Source: an uncultured Eubacteriales bacterium (GTDB taxonomy: Bacteria; Bacillota; Clostridia; Oscillospirales; Acutalibacteraceae). Taken from it: a DNA stretch of 49,625 bases. Positions within the stretch are counted from its first letter, which is position 1. The number at the start of each line of letters is the position of its first letter. Both the position numbers and the translations under genes were made by a program. The notes under the pieces are model-generated. The model ran no database searches. It was given only the letters and a program-made list of their open reading frames with translations, and had not been told where the DNA came from. Location: assembly GCA_934446475.1 (NCBI GenBank), contig CAKSEH010000014.1, forward strand, positions 1-49,625, read 5' to 3'. Shown here piece after piece: positions 26,246-35,152 of this stretch.

Positions 26246-27376
26246 TTGGAGTTTTTGCATAGAACCTGGGCGGAAATAGATCTAAGCGCCCTTGAGCACA
26301 ATTTCGATATCATAAAAAAAGAAGCCGGAAAAAGCCGCATAATGGCTGTTGTAAAGGCCGACGCTTACGGTCATTCCGCACGCAACACAGCACCGCTTCT
26401 CGAGCGAAGAGGAGCAGACGCTTTTGCGGTATCAAACATCGAAGAAGCTATAACACTCAGAGGCTGCGGAATAACCAAACCCGTTTTGATACTCGGATAT
26501 ACTCCCGTCAGTATGGTATCACAGCTTTATTTAAACGATATAACCCAGTGTGTTTATTCATCGGAATATGCAAAAGATTTATCGGAAAGCGCAGTAAAAA
26601 GCGGCGTTACGGTCAAGATACACATAAAGCTCGATACCGGAATGGGAAGAATAGGGTTTGACTGTCGGGACGCTTCCCTTTCGGGAATAAAGGAAGCCGT
26701 AAAAGCTGCAAAAATGCCGGGTTTTGTTTTTGACGGCGTTTTTACCCACTTTGCCGTTTCCGATCGCACCCCCGACTCCGAGGACGGATTTACGGACGAA
26801 CAATACAGCCGCTTTAAAGCAGGAATCGAAAAACTCAAAGCGGAAGGCCTTTCCCCGAGAGTATGCCATTGCTGTAATTCTGCGGCATTTTGTCTTGACG
26901 GCGATAAACACCTCGATATGTGCCGCCCCGGGATAATTCTCTATGGGCTTACACCTTCTTCGGACCTTAAGCTCAGCGAGAACTTTATACCGGTTATGAC
27001 GGTTAAATCGGTTGTTTCTATGGTAAAGGAAATAAAGGCGGGAACTACCGTAAATTACGGCAGAACGTTCAAAGCAGATAAAAATATGAAGATAGCGACA
27101 ATAGCCGCAGGCTATGCCGACGGCTATCCGAGACTGCTTTCAAACAGGGGCTTTGTGCTGATAAACGGTAAAAGGGCGCCCATTATAGGCAGGATATGTA
27201 TGGATCAACTTTCGGTTGATGTTACCGATTTTGATAACATAAAGCAAGGCGATGAAGTTGAGCTTTTCGGCAAAAATCTGCCGGTTGAAGAGCTTGCGGA
27301 CCTCTGCGGGACCATAAATTATGAAATTGTATGCGGAATTTCACCGAGAGTTCCGAGAATAACAGTCCGCTCTTAA
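26246..27376 (+). CDS. alr: Alanine racemase
   Basis: A 376-residue PLP enzyme that makes D-alanine for peptidoglycan. The PLP lysine is in VVKADAYGHS (Lys37 with this start), and the second catalytic base, Tyr, is in AGYADGYPR. The fold type III barrel and C-terminal beta domain are full length. The start is uncertain: an AAGGGTGAT site points to TTG at 26246, while a GTG at 26237 in the same frame overlaps that site. It ends just before a strong bidirectional terminator. Confidence 0.94.
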   Translation: MEFLHRTWAEIDLSALEHNFDIIKKEAGKSRIMAVVKADAYGHSARNTAPLLERRGADAFAVSNIEEAITLRGCGITKPVLILGYTPVSMVSQLYLNDITQCVYSSEYAKDLSESAVKSGVTVKIHIKLDTGMGRIGFDCRDASLSGIKEAVKAAKMPGFVFDGVFTHFAVSDRTPDSEDGFTDEQYSRFKAGIEKLKAEGLSPRVCHCCNSAAFCLDGDKHLDMCRPGIILYGLTPSSDLKLSENFIPVMTVKSVVSMVKEIKAGTTVNYGRTFKADKNMKIATIAAGYADGYPRLLSNRGFVLINGKRAPIIGRICMDQLSVDVTDFDNIKQGDEVELFGKNLPVEELADLCGTINYEIVCGISPRVPRITVRS

Positions 27377-27420
27377 CACTATATATATTTAACAAGATCA
27401 GAGCAAGAATATTATTCATA

Positions 27421-27460
27421 AAAAATGACGGGGAACCCGGATAGTTCCCCGTCATTTTTT
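27421..27460. terminator. Bidirectional terminator between alr and the restriction-modification unit
   Basis: A 16-bp perfect stem (27421-27436 with 27444-27459, GC core GACGGGGAAC) has an A-run on one side and a T-run on the other, serving both convergent transcripts. Confidence 0.94.
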
Positions 27461-27487
27461 AACAAACATCACACTGAAAAACAAAAA

Positions 27488-28180
27488 TTATTCTTCACTT
27501 TCTGCAAGCTTTGCAATAAATTTTCTTGTATTTAAGTATGACATTTTTTTATCCTCTATATTATGTTGTTTTCTAAAAGATTCATCTACAATAAGTCTGC
27601 CGGATGAAGATTTGAAGTTTTTCGACCAATTTCTGTGATCTTGTTTATGACCTTTTGAAAAGTCTATTTCTTCTAAGAAAAACGAATTTATATCCGAAAT
27701 AAAAAATTTTCTCTGATTGTCTTTTTCGGAAACAATGTATTTATATTTCAACTTCAAAACAAGAAAAGCCTTTTCCTGTTCCGGCCCCGATATAACATAA
27801 TCGCTGTTTAATTTGTTAATGGCTGCAATTGCTGAATTTTCTCTGCCTTCCTTTTCCGCCTTATGATTTATCAGTATCTTTATATTTTTAAAGTTCACAT
27901 AACAATCATAACTGCTTGAGGTAGTGGATTTATCGTTTCTTTTTATAATGATTTCTTCCTCACCGTCGTGATCGTGTGTGAAAACCTCTAATTTAGAAAT
28001 AATAAATTCTTCGAGAATAAATCCCGGGGCAGTTGAAGATTCTATGCAGTTTCGGGGATTTTTCAGCAAATTACAGTCTTCCAAACACAAAAGCAATTCG
28101 TTGCCGTAAACCTTTAAAATGGTAGCAACATATTCCTGAATTTTATTTTGAACATACCTTAACTTTGTCGAATAGCTCAT
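27488..28180 (-). CDS. Candidate type II restriction endonuclease partner of the methyltransferase
   Basis: A 230-residue protein of no family that I recognise by eye. Its start codon overlaps the methyltransferase stop (ATGA, 28177-28180). An AAAGGCGG site six bases ahead favours this ATG over one two codons upstream. Such tight coupling to a C5 methyltransferase is typical of type II restriction enzymes. A possible PD-(D/E)XK-like core is visible: Glu57-Glu58 in an N-terminal helix, then Asp92, a strand, and Asn105-x-Lys107 in KILINHK. Asn in place of Glu/Asp in the second motif would be a variant. The base composition is AT-rich against its neighbours, consistent with transfer. Nuclease activity is inferred, not seen. 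Confidence 0.6.
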   Translation of the reverse strand: MSYSTKLRYVQNKIQEYVATILKVYGNELLLCLEDCNLLKNPRNCIESSTAPGFILEEFIISKLEVFTHDHDGEEEIIIKRNDKSTTSSSYDCYVNFKNIKILINHKAEKEGRENSAIAAINKLNSDYVISGPEQEKAFLVLKLKYKYIVSEKDNQRKFFISDINSFFLEEIDFSKGHKQDHRNWSKNFKSSSGRLIVDESFRKQHNIEDKKMSYLNTRKFIAKLAESEE

Positions 28181-29460
28181 AAACATCCGCCTTTCTCAAT
28201 TGATTTGAAAACTGCCAAACCGACTGCCTTGCCCAACAGGCACGGGACGGCGTTGCCTATTTGCACCAACTGCCATTTTTTAGACCCTTTAAAAATAAAA
28301 TCGTCAGGAAAAGATTGAAGCGCCGCCAATTCCCTAGGAGTAAGTACACGAGGCAATTTCGGATGTATATTAACACCGCCGTGATTTTCTTTAACGGTGC
28401 AAGACGGCTTGTCCCAAGGTGATTTTTTCCACGCATCGGAATAATTTCCGTATAAACTTTGACCTTCCGGAAGAGCTTTTATTTGTTCGATCATCTTACC
28501 GGAATGCTTTGTAAAGATATGGTTGATCTGTTTATTTTCGTGGATAAACATAAAGCGTTTTATCCCTTCGCCCAATGTAATATAGTTTTCGGGAGAATAT
28601 ATAGGTTTCGGATGATAGTTCTTAAAACCGTGTTTGTTGCCTATGAAAATTACTCTCTTCCTTATTTGGGGTACACCGTAATCAGCGCTGTTGAGAACAA
28701 CGACGTTTATATCGTATCCGGCATCTTTATAGTCATTGATTATCTTAGTCTCAACCTTACCGCCGAGCATAGACCTGAGCCCTTCGACATTCTCCATAAG
28801 AACACAGTCGGGCTGAATATGTTTAACGATTTCAAGCATTTCAAGGTAAAGGCTGTTTCGCTGATCTGTTATAACACGGTGTCCCGCCATACTGAAACCC
28901 TGACAGGGAAATCCGCCTGCGATTAAATGAATATGCTTACCTGCAACAGAATCGTACAGCTCCTGTTTAACCGATTGTTCTCTGATATCTCCGATCCCGA
29001 CATTTTCGTTGAATCCTTTTTGTTCAATAAAATTATACCTATATGTAGCAACCGCCTCGGGCATTATCTCTACGGAAGCCACAGGTGTAAAACCTGCCAT
29101 TACCAAACCGCAGCTGAGCCCCCCTGCTCCGGAAAATAAATCGATGAAATTTAATCCGTTGCGATAACCGGCATTAGACCAACCATCGAAAATCCAACTG
29201 TCGGTAATGTCAATCCAATTTACTTCATCAAGGCCTTGATTCCCGGTTGCGGTTTCACTGAAGGTTGCAGTTTCACTGAATATATTGTTCTCTTCAGGAT
29301 CAGAATCTGAAATTAACCACTTTTTGTAATTGTCATTCGCTATTCGGTAGCGGTTGTTTACTTTTTCCGCCTTTAATTTTCCGGCAGCAATATGTCTGCG
29401 GACTGTCTTCTGGCTTTGTCCGCTCATTTGCGCCACTTCGGCAATTGAATAAAATTCCAT
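28177..29460 (-). CDS. DNA cytosine-C5 methyltransferase with N-terminal helix-turn-helix
   Basis: A 427-residue fusion. Residues 1-50 form an excisionase/MerR-type helix-turn-helix (YSIAEVAQMSGQSQKTVRRHI). A linker of about 50 residues contains an imperfect FSETAT repeat. The methyltransferase follows, with motif I FIDLFSGAGG (105-114), motif IV GGFPCQGFS with the catalytic Cys186, motif VI ENVEGL (223-228), motif VIII QIRKRVIFIG and motif X QIGNAVP. The target recognition region between VIII and IX is short, and its DNA sequence target cannot be read by eye. An attached HTH suggests the enzyme also represses its own promoter and so times the coupled endonuclease. Confidence 0.95.
   Translation of the reverse strand: MEFYSIAEVAQMSGQSQKTVRRHIAAGKLKAEKVNNRYRIANDNYKKWLISDSDPEENNIFSETATFSETATGNQGLDEVNWIDITDSWIFDGWSNAGYRNGLNFIDLFSGAGGLSCGLVMAGFTPVASVEIMPEAVATYRYNFIEQKGFNENVGIGDIREQSVKQELYDSVAGKHIHLIAGGFPCQGFSMAGHRVITDQRNSLYLEMLEIVKHIQPDCVLMENVEGLRSMLGGKVETKIINDYKDAGYDINVVVLNSADYGVPQIRKRVIFIGNKHGFKNYHPKPIYSPENYITLGEGIKRFMFIHENKQINHIFTKHSGKMIEQIKALPEGQSLYGNYSDAWKKSPWDKPSCTVKENHGGVNIHPKLPRVLTPRELAALQSFPDDFIFKGSKKWQLVQIGNAVPCLLGKAVGLAVFKSIEKGGCL
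29245..29280. repeat. Tandem 18-bp duplication in the methyltransferase linker
   Basis: Two adjacent 18-bp units (29245-29262 and 29263-29280) differ at one base and encode the repeated SETATF part of the linker. An in-frame unit like this can expand or shrink by slippage without breaking the gene. Confidence 0.8.
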
Positions 29461-29490
29461 AAAAGCATCCTCCGAAATAACTATGTGTCC

Positions 29491-29519
29491 ATTATATATG
29501 TCTTTTGTCCAAGTGTCAA
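29491..29519 (-). promoter_or_regulatory. Promoter of the restriction-modification unit
   Basis: Minus-strand TTGACA (29514-29519) and TATAAT (29491-29496), both perfect, are 17 bp apart. A GGACA pentamer occurs on this strand at 29506-29510 and 29486-29490, exactly 20 bp apart on either side of the -10 box, a possible binding site for the HTH part of the methyltransferase. Confidence 0.82.
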
Positions 29520-29625
29520 CATTATTAAACCCAAATTAACCTTACGGTTTCAAAACATATTTGTCAGGGGAATTTTTCGAATTGCTTATTTTATCGACAC
29601 ATATCATAAAACTTTATATTTTTTA

Positions 29626-29654
29626 TTGACAAACCGTCTTTTCGGTGATATTAT
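29626..29654 (+). promoter_or_regulatory. Promoter of the str operon
   Basis: TTGACA (29626-29631) and TATTAT (29649-29654) are 17 bp apart. The leader of about 60 nt contains a short hairpin at 29668-29683 (AAACTG, CGTG loop, CAGTTT). Confidence 0.78.
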
Positions 29655-29722
29655 ACTATAGTATGCGAAACTGCGTGCAGTTTTGTTATGCCCAAAATTT
29701 AAAAGAAAGGAGTAATGGAATA

Positions 29723-30148
29723 GTGCCAACCTTTAACCAGTTAGTTCGCAGCGGTCGTGAAACTGTTGAGAAGAAAGCTAAGGCTCCGGCGTTGCTCAAG
29801 GGCTATAACTCTATGACCCGCCGTATGACCGATAACGATTCTCCGCAGAAACGAGGCGTTTGTACCGCCGTTAAGACCTCTACGCCTAAGAAGCCTAACT
29901 CTGCTCTCCGTAAAATTGCAAGAGTGCGTCTTTCAAACGGAATCGAAGTTTCAGCTTACATTCCCGGAATAGGCCACAATCTTCAGGAGCACAGTGTTGT
30001 TCTTATCCGTGGCGGCCGTGTTAAGGACCTCCCCGGTGTGCGTTACCACATTGTAAGAGGAACCCTTGATACTCAGGGCGTTGCAAACAGGATGCAGGCC
30101 CGTTCTAAGTACGGTGCGAAGCGTCCCAAAGCAGGTGCGAAGAAGTAA
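29723..30148 (+). CDS. rpsL: Ribosomal protein S12
   Basis: A 141-residue small-subunit protein at the decoding centre. The start is GTG at 29723 behind AAAGGAG; the frame stays open upstream through the promoter, but that stretch is not coding. The signature TPKKPNSALRK and the GGRVKDLPG loop are intact, with Lys at both positions where streptomycin-resistance changes arise, so the wild-type form is seen. It leads the str operon with rpsG, fusA and tuf. Confidence 0.97.
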   Translation: MPTFNQLVRSGRETVEKKAKAPALLKGYNSMTRRMTDNDSPQKRGVCTAVKTSTPKKPNSALRKIARVRLSNGIEVSAYIPGIGHNLQEHSVVLIRGGRVKDLPGVRYHIVRGTLDTQGVANRMQARSKYGAKRPKAGAKK

Positions 30149-30279
30149 TTTAACAAAGGAATCTCTGCTGTAATACCCTGCAGCGGCGTTTATATATACT
30201 GTATTCGCCTTGCTTGGTTCTACGGGGAATTCAAAACTCGAGTACCTATGATATCATTACTATGAAGGAGGGAAGTAAA

Positions 30280-30750
30280 GTGCCAAGAAGAGGCTTTATC
30301 GCAAAACGAGATGTATTGCCGGATCCTATCTATAATTCGAAGAAGGTAACCCGTCTTATCAACAACATAATGCTTGACGGTAAGAAAGGCGTTGCCCAGA
30401 AGATAGTTTATGGTGCTTTCGACATTATAAGTGAAAAAACCGGAAAGGATCCTCTCGAAACGTTCGACGCAGCTATGGAAAACATAATGCCGCAGCTCGA
30501 ATGTAAGGCTGTCCGTAAGGGCGGCGCCACCTATCAGGTGCCTTTTGAGGTCCGTCCCGAAAGAAAGCAGACCTTAGCTCTGCGCTGGATGACTATGTTC
30601 AGCCGTGCTCGTAACGAGCGCACAATGAAGGAGCGTCTCGCCGCCGAGATAATCGACGCTTCAAACGGAATGGGAAGTTCCGTTAAGAGACGAGAAGAAA
30701 TGCACAGAACCGCAGAAGCAAACAAGGCTTTTGCTCACTACAGATGGTAG
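30280..30750 (+). CDS. rpsG: Ribosomal protein S7
   Basis: A 156-residue protein, the standard length, that nucleates assembly of the 30S head. It opens with MPRRGFIAKRDVLPDP and carries the conserved GGATYQVPFEVRPER block. The start is GTG at 30280 behind GGAGGG; a longer frame upstream has no support. The gap of 131 bp after rpsL is long for this operon and contains no gene. Confidence 0.97.
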   Translation: MPRRGFIAKRDVLPDPIYNSKKVTRLINNIMLDGKKGVAQKIVYGAFDIISEKTGKDPLETFDAAMENIMPQLECKAVRKGGATYQVPFEVRPERKQTLALRWMTMFSRARNERTMKERLAAEIIDASNGMGSSVKRREEMHRTAEANKAFAHYRW

Positions 30751-30796
30751 TATTCTGCTGCTGTTAATGACCGCTTAAAAGCGGATGGAGGTTAAA

Positions 30797-32878
30797 ATGC
30801 CGAGAAAAGTATCTCTTGAAATGACAAGAAATATTGGTATTATGGCTCACATTGACGCCGGTAAGACTACTACGACTGAGCGTATACTCTTCTATACGGG
30901 TATCAACCGTAAGTTGGGTGAAACTCATGACGGCGCATCCACTATGGACTGGATGGAGCAGGAGAAGGAAAGAGGTATAACCATTACTTCCGCTGCTACA
31001 ACCTGTTTTTGGAAAGACCATCGTATCAATATAATCGACACTCCCGGACACGTTGACTTCACCGTTGAAGTTCAGCGTTCACTCCGTGTACTTGACGGTT
31101 CGGTTACCGTTCTGTGCGCAAAGGGCGGTGTTGAGCCGCAGTCTGAAACCGTTTGGCATCAGGCTAATGAATACCACGTACCCCGTATGATATTCGTCAA
31201 TAAGATGGATATAATGGGTGCCGATTTTTACCACGTTCTCGATATGATAAAGGAGAGGTTCAACTGCAACGCAGTGCCGATCCAGCTTCCTATCGGTTCC
31301 GAGGACACCTTCAGAGGAATAGTAGACCTTATCAATAACGATGCCGAGATTTATTACGACGACCTCGGTAAAGATGTAAGGCGTGAACCTATTCCCGACG
31401 ATATGAAGGAGCTTGCGGAGAAATACCGTACAGCTATGATAGAGGCTGTCGTTGAGCAGGACGAAGCCCTTATGGAAAAATATTTTGAAGGCGAAGAGCC
31501 TTCTGTTGAGGAAATCAAGCGCATAATCCGCAAGGCGACCATTGCAAACGAAATGGTTCCCGTTACCTGCGGTACCGCTTACAGAAACAAGGGTGTTCAG
31601 CCCCTCCTCGACGCTATAGTCGACTTTATGCCGGCTCCTACCGATATCCCTGCCATAAAGGGTGTTAACCCGGATACCGGCGAGGAAGAGGACAGGCATT
31701 CATCCGATGATGAACCGTTCTCCGCACTTGCATTTAAAATCGCTACCGACCCGTTCGTAGGTAAGATCTGCTATTTCCGTGTTTACTCCGGCTCTGTTGA
31801 CGCAGGCTCGGGCGTTTACAACTCGGTTAAGCAGAACCGTGAAAGAATGGGACGTATTCTTCAGATGCACGCAAACCACAGAGAAGATATCGAAACCTGC
31901 TATGCAGGTGATATCGCAGCTGCCGTAGGTCTTAAAAACACCACCACCGGCGACACTCTCTGCGACGAAAAGAACCCTGTTATCCTTGAATCAATGAACT
32001 TCCCGGAGCCTGTTATCCGTGTTGCCATTGAGCCTAAGACAAAAGCAGGTCAGGAAAAGATGGGTCTTGCTCTTGCAAAGCTTGCAGAAGAAGATCCTAC
32101 CTTTAAGTGCTATACGGACGAAGAGACCGGTCAGACGATTATCGCAGGTATGGGTGAGTTGCACCTTGAGATAATAGTTGACAGACTTCTCCGTGAATTC
32201 AAGGTTGAAGCTAATGTCGGTGCTCCGCAGGTTGCATATAAAGAAAGCATCCGCAAGAAGGTCGATCACGAAACCAAGTATAAGCGTCAGTCCGGCGGTT
32301 CGGGTCAGTACGGTCACGTTAAGATCATTGTTGAGCCTAACGAAACCGGAAAGGGCTACGAATTTATCAATGCCGTAACCGGCGGTACCATACCGAAGGA
32401 ATTCATTCCTGCCGTTGATACCGGTATTCAGGGCGCATTGCAGGCAGGCGTGCTTGCAGGCTATCCTGTAGTTGACGTTAAGGTAACTCTTTACGACGGT
32501 TCTTATCACGAGGTCGACTCTTCGGAAATGGCATTTAAGATTGCCGGTTCAATGGCATTCAAGGAAGCCTGCCGTTTAGCAGATCCGGTTCTTCTCGAGC
32601 CTATAATGAAAGTAACCGTTATCGTCCCCGAAGATTATATGGGCGACGTTATCGGCGACCTTAACTCACGTCGTGGCGAGATCCAGGGCTTTGAGGATCG
32701 TTCGGGACTCAAGCAGATAAATGCAAGAGTTCCTCTCGGCGATATGTTCGGTTACGCAACCGACCTGCGTTCAAAGACACAGGGCAGAGGTCAGTATGTA
32801 ATGGAACCGGACGGTTACAAGGAAGTTCCGAAGAGCATTGCAGACAAAATTATTTCTTCAAGAGCGAAGAAAGACTGA
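30797..32878 (+). CDS. fusA: Elongation factor G
   Basis: A 693-residue translocation GTPase. G1 is AHIDAGKTTTTERIL, the switch region has ERGITITSAA, and G3 is DTPGHVDFT. Domains II-V follow at full length and end in RSKTQGRGQYVMEPDGY. The start is the ATG at 30797, because the GGAGG site lies between it and an upstream in-frame ATG. Confidence 0.97.
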   Translation: MPRKVSLEMTRNIGIMAHIDAGKTTTTERILFYTGINRKLGETHDGASTMDWMEQEKERGITITSAATTCFWKDHRINIIDTPGHVDFTVEVQRSLRVLDGSVTVLCAKGGVEPQSETVWHQANEYHVPRMIFVNKMDIMGADFYHVLDMIKERFNCNAVPIQLPIGSEDTFRGIVDLINNDAEIYYDDLGKDVRREPIPDDMKELAEKYRTAMIEAVVEQDEALMEKYFEGEEPSVEEIKRIIRKATIANEMVPVTCGTAYRNKGVQPLLDAIVDFMPAPTDIPAIKGVNPDTGEEEDRHSSDDEPFSALAFKIATDPFVGKICYFRVYSGSVDAGSGVYNSVKQNRERMGRILQMHANHREDIETCYAGDIAAAVGLKNTTTGDTLCDEKNPVILESMNFPEPVIRVAIEPKTKAGQEKMGLALAKLAEEDPTFKCYTDEETGQTIIAGMGELHLEIIVDRLLREFKVEANVGAPQVAYKESIRKKVDHETKYKRQSGGSGQYGHVKIIVEPNETGKGYEFINAVTGGTIPKEFIPAVDTGIQGALQAGVLAGYPVVDVKVTLYDGSYHEVDSSEMAFKIAGSMAFKEACRLADPVLLEPIMKVTVIVPEDYMGDVIGDLNSRRGEIQGFEDRSGLKQINARVPLGDMFGYATDLRSKTQGRGQYVMEPDGYKEVPKSIADKIISSRAKKD

Positions 32879-32905
32879 TAAGCAGTGCTAAAATTTAAAT
32901 AATGC

Positions 32906-32934
32906 TTGAAATTTTGAGTATTATTTGGTAAACT
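32906..32934 (+). promoter_or_regulatory. Possible internal promoter of tuf
   Basis: TTGAAA (32906-32911) and TAAACT (32929-32934) are 17 bp apart in the 101-bp gap after fusA. It could add transcription of tuf beyond read-through from the operon. Confidence 0.5.
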
Positions 32935-32979
32935 ATGTTTATGTGATAAACAATTAGTTATTTAAGGAGGAAAATCACA

Positions 32980-34182
32980 ATGGCAAAGGCAAAATTTGAA
33001 CGTACCAAGCCGCATGTTAACATTGGTACTATCGGTCACGTTGACCATGGTAAGACCACTCTTACCGCAGCTATCACCAAGTATCTTTCTTTAAAGGGTC
33101 AGGCACAGTTTGAGGACTATGCAAACATCGATAAGGCTCCTGAAGAGAGAGAGCGTGGTATAACAATCAACACCGCTCACGTTGAGTACGAGACTGACAA
33201 GCGTCACTATGCTCACGTTGACTGCCCCGGACACGCTGACTATGTTAAGAACATGATCACCGGTGCTGCTCAGATGGACGGCGCTATTCTCGTTATCGCC
33301 GCTACCGACGGTCCTATGGCTCAGACTAAAGAGCACCTTCTTCTTGCCCGTCAGGTTGGCGTTCCGTCAATAGTTGTATTTATGAACAAGGTTGACCAAG
33401 TTGACGATCCCGAACTTCTCGAGCTCGTTGAAATGGAAATCCGTGAGACTCTTGACAAGTATGAGTTCCCCGGCGATGATACTCCTATCATCAAGGGTTC
33501 TGCTCTCGTTGCTCTTGAGTGCACTTCTACCGATCCCGAAGCTCCCGAGTATGCTTGCATCAAGGAGCTTATGGATGCAGTTGATAACTACATTCCCACT
33601 CCTGACCGTAAGGCTGATATGCCCTTCCTTATGCCTATCGAGGATGTTATGACTATCTCCGGCCGTGGTACAGTTGTTACCGGCCGTGTTGAGCGTGGTC
33701 AGCTTAATGCAGGCGACGAAGTTGAGATCATCGGTCTCACCGAAGAGCGCAAGAAGACAGTTGTTACTTCTATGGAAATGTTCCGTAAGACTCTTGACTA
33801 CTGTGAGGCAGGCGATAACGTAGGCGCCCTCCTTCGTGGTGTAGGTCGTGACGAGGTTGAGCGTGGTCAGGTTCTCTGCAAACCCGGCTCAATTCATCCG
33901 CACACCAAGTTCCACGGTCAGGTTTACGTTCTTACTAAAGATGAAGGCGGCCGTCATACTCCGTTCTTCAACAACTATCGTCCTCAGTTCTACTTCAGAA
34001 CTACCGACGTTACAGGCGTTGTATCTCTTCCCGCAGGCACTGAAATGTGCATGCCCGGCGATAACGTAGAGATGGATGTTGAACTCATCACTCCTATCGC
34101 TATTGAAGAGGGTCTCCGTTTCGCTATCCGTGAAGGCGGCCGTACCGTTGGTTCGGGCGTTGTTACCAAGGTTAACGAATAA
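32980..34182 (+). CDS. tuf: Elongation factor Tu
   Basis: A 400-residue GTPase that brings aminoacyl-tRNA to the ribosome. G1 is GHVDHGKT (19-26), G3 is DCPGHADY and G4 is NKVD; the beta-barrel domains are complete. Codon use is strongly biased (for example GGT, CGT, GTT), as expected of one of the most abundant proteins. It follows an AAGGAGG site and ends the str operon. Confidence 0.98.
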   Translation: MAKAKFERTKPHVNIGTIGHVDHGKTTLTAAITKYLSLKGQAQFEDYANIDKAPEERERGITINTAHVEYETDKRHYAHVDCPGHADYVKNMITGAAQMDGAILVIAATDGPMAQTKEHLLLARQVGVPSIVVFMNKVDQVDDPELLELVEMEIRETLDKYEFPGDDTPIIKGSALVALECTSTDPEAPEYACIKELMDAVDNYIPTPDRKADMPFLMPIEDVMTISGRGTVVTGRVERGQLNAGDEVEIIGLTEERKKTVVTSMEMFRKTLDYCEAGDNVGALLRGVGRDEVERGQVLCKPGSIHPHTKFHGQVYVLTKDEGGRHTPFFNNYRPQFYFRTTDVTGVVSLPAGTEMCMPGDNVEMDVELITPIAIEEGLRFAIREGGRTVGSGVVTKVNE

Positions 34183-34224
34183 TTCAAAGTTTAAATCTTT
34201 GAAAGCCTGAATTTTAAATAATTT

Positions 34225-34259
34225 ATCCCCCGATACCATAAGGTATCGGGGGATTTTTT
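34225..34259. terminator. Terminator after tuf
   Basis: A 13-bp stem (ATCCCCCGATACC 34225-34237 with its complement at 34242-34254), an ATAA loop and a T-run close the str operon. On the other strand it follows the end of the anti-sigma gene. Confidence 0.95.
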
Positions 34260-34276
34260 ATGAGGTATAAATTTAA

Positions 34277-35152
34277 TTATCCGATTTTTTTACAAAGCAG
34301 TTTCATTCTTTCGTTAAAGTCCTTGCTTTCAACAAAAAACATTTTATCGGTGTAATAAATAAAATCATCGGTTTGAGTATCGCAAATAACTTTAATATCG
34401 GTAGCTTTAACGAGGGTTTTCCAATCGTTCGAAACGATATATCCGCCTTTTGCCGCCTCTATCTGCGGATGATACTGATAAACCGTGCTGTATTTACTGC
34501 TCCTTGTAATATCTCCGCTTATAAGCTTTTCCCTCTCGGATTCGAGTATTATTTCATTACCGGCATCATAAAGAGGAATAACATAGCTTTTGCCGATTTT
34601 AAGAGAAAATGTTCTGCTTGCCGGATTTACAATATCTTCTACCGTTACAGTCGTTCCCTCTTTTAAATCACCGTAATACGATTTTTTGACCCTGATTTTA
34701 TAAACTACACTGCTTTTAGAGTATCCAAGACTTCCGTTCGGCTCAAATTTATCGCTTGAAATTTTATAGTTATAGCTCTTTTCCTTAATTTCTGTCAACT
34801 CACCCTCTATAAAGGCAAGACTCTCCCCGATATAGCTTTCGTCAAACGGAGCTATATCGGCAGTCCCCCAGGAAACATCGCCGTTAAACCGTATACCTGT
34901 ATCTTTGCCTTCATTTGCAACCCCGCTGTAACAAACCGATTTCACAGATGATGTTGCGCCCGATTTGATATTTCCGTTTCGGTTATGATTTATTATTACA
35001 GCCGTTGCCGCAATACAAACGCACGCCGCCACCGATATGCCGGCATATATTATGCGCCTTGTTTTTATTCGCTTTGCACCCGATTTTTCCGCTTCTTCTA
35101 TAAGTTCAGGTTCAATATCGGAGAATAGATCAAGCATTTTGTCAGTTTTCAT
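34277..35152 (-). CDS. Putative membrane anti-sigma factor
   Basis: A 291-residue single-pass protein. About 33 cytosolic residues, Lys/Arg-rich just before the membrane, are followed by one hydrophobic helix (34-54) and a large external domain of about 235 residues. The start overlaps the sigma-factor stop by four bases (ATGA), the classical sign of a sigma/anti-sigma pair. The external domain is strand-rich and has no recognised fold. Binding of the sigma factor by the short N-terminal part is inferred from the arrangement. Confidence 0.75.
   Translation of the reverse strand: MKTDKMLDLFSDIEPELIEEAEKSGAKRIKTRRIIYAGISVAACVCIAATAVIINHNRNGNIKSGATSSVKSVCYSGVANEGKDTGIRFNGDVSWGTADIAPFDESYIGESLAFIEGELTEIKEKSYNYKISSDKFEPNGSLGYSKSSVVYKIRVKKSYYGDLKEGTTVTVEDIVNPASRTFSLKIGKSYVIPLYDAGNEIILESEREKLISGDITRSSKYSTVYQYHPQIEAAKGGYIVSNDWKTLVKATDIKVICDTQTDDFIYYTDKMFFVESKDFNERMKLLCKKIG

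Noticed and set aside
28459..28926. Open frame of 155 codons on the plus strand inside the methyltransferase
   Set aside because: The methyltransferase motifs I, IV, VI, VIII and X are read on the other strand without a break, and this frame has no ribosome site.
31079..31699. Open frame of 206 codons on the minus strand
   Set aside because: It is antisense to fusA. Highly biased codon use in translation-factor genes often leaves the opposite strand free of stops.
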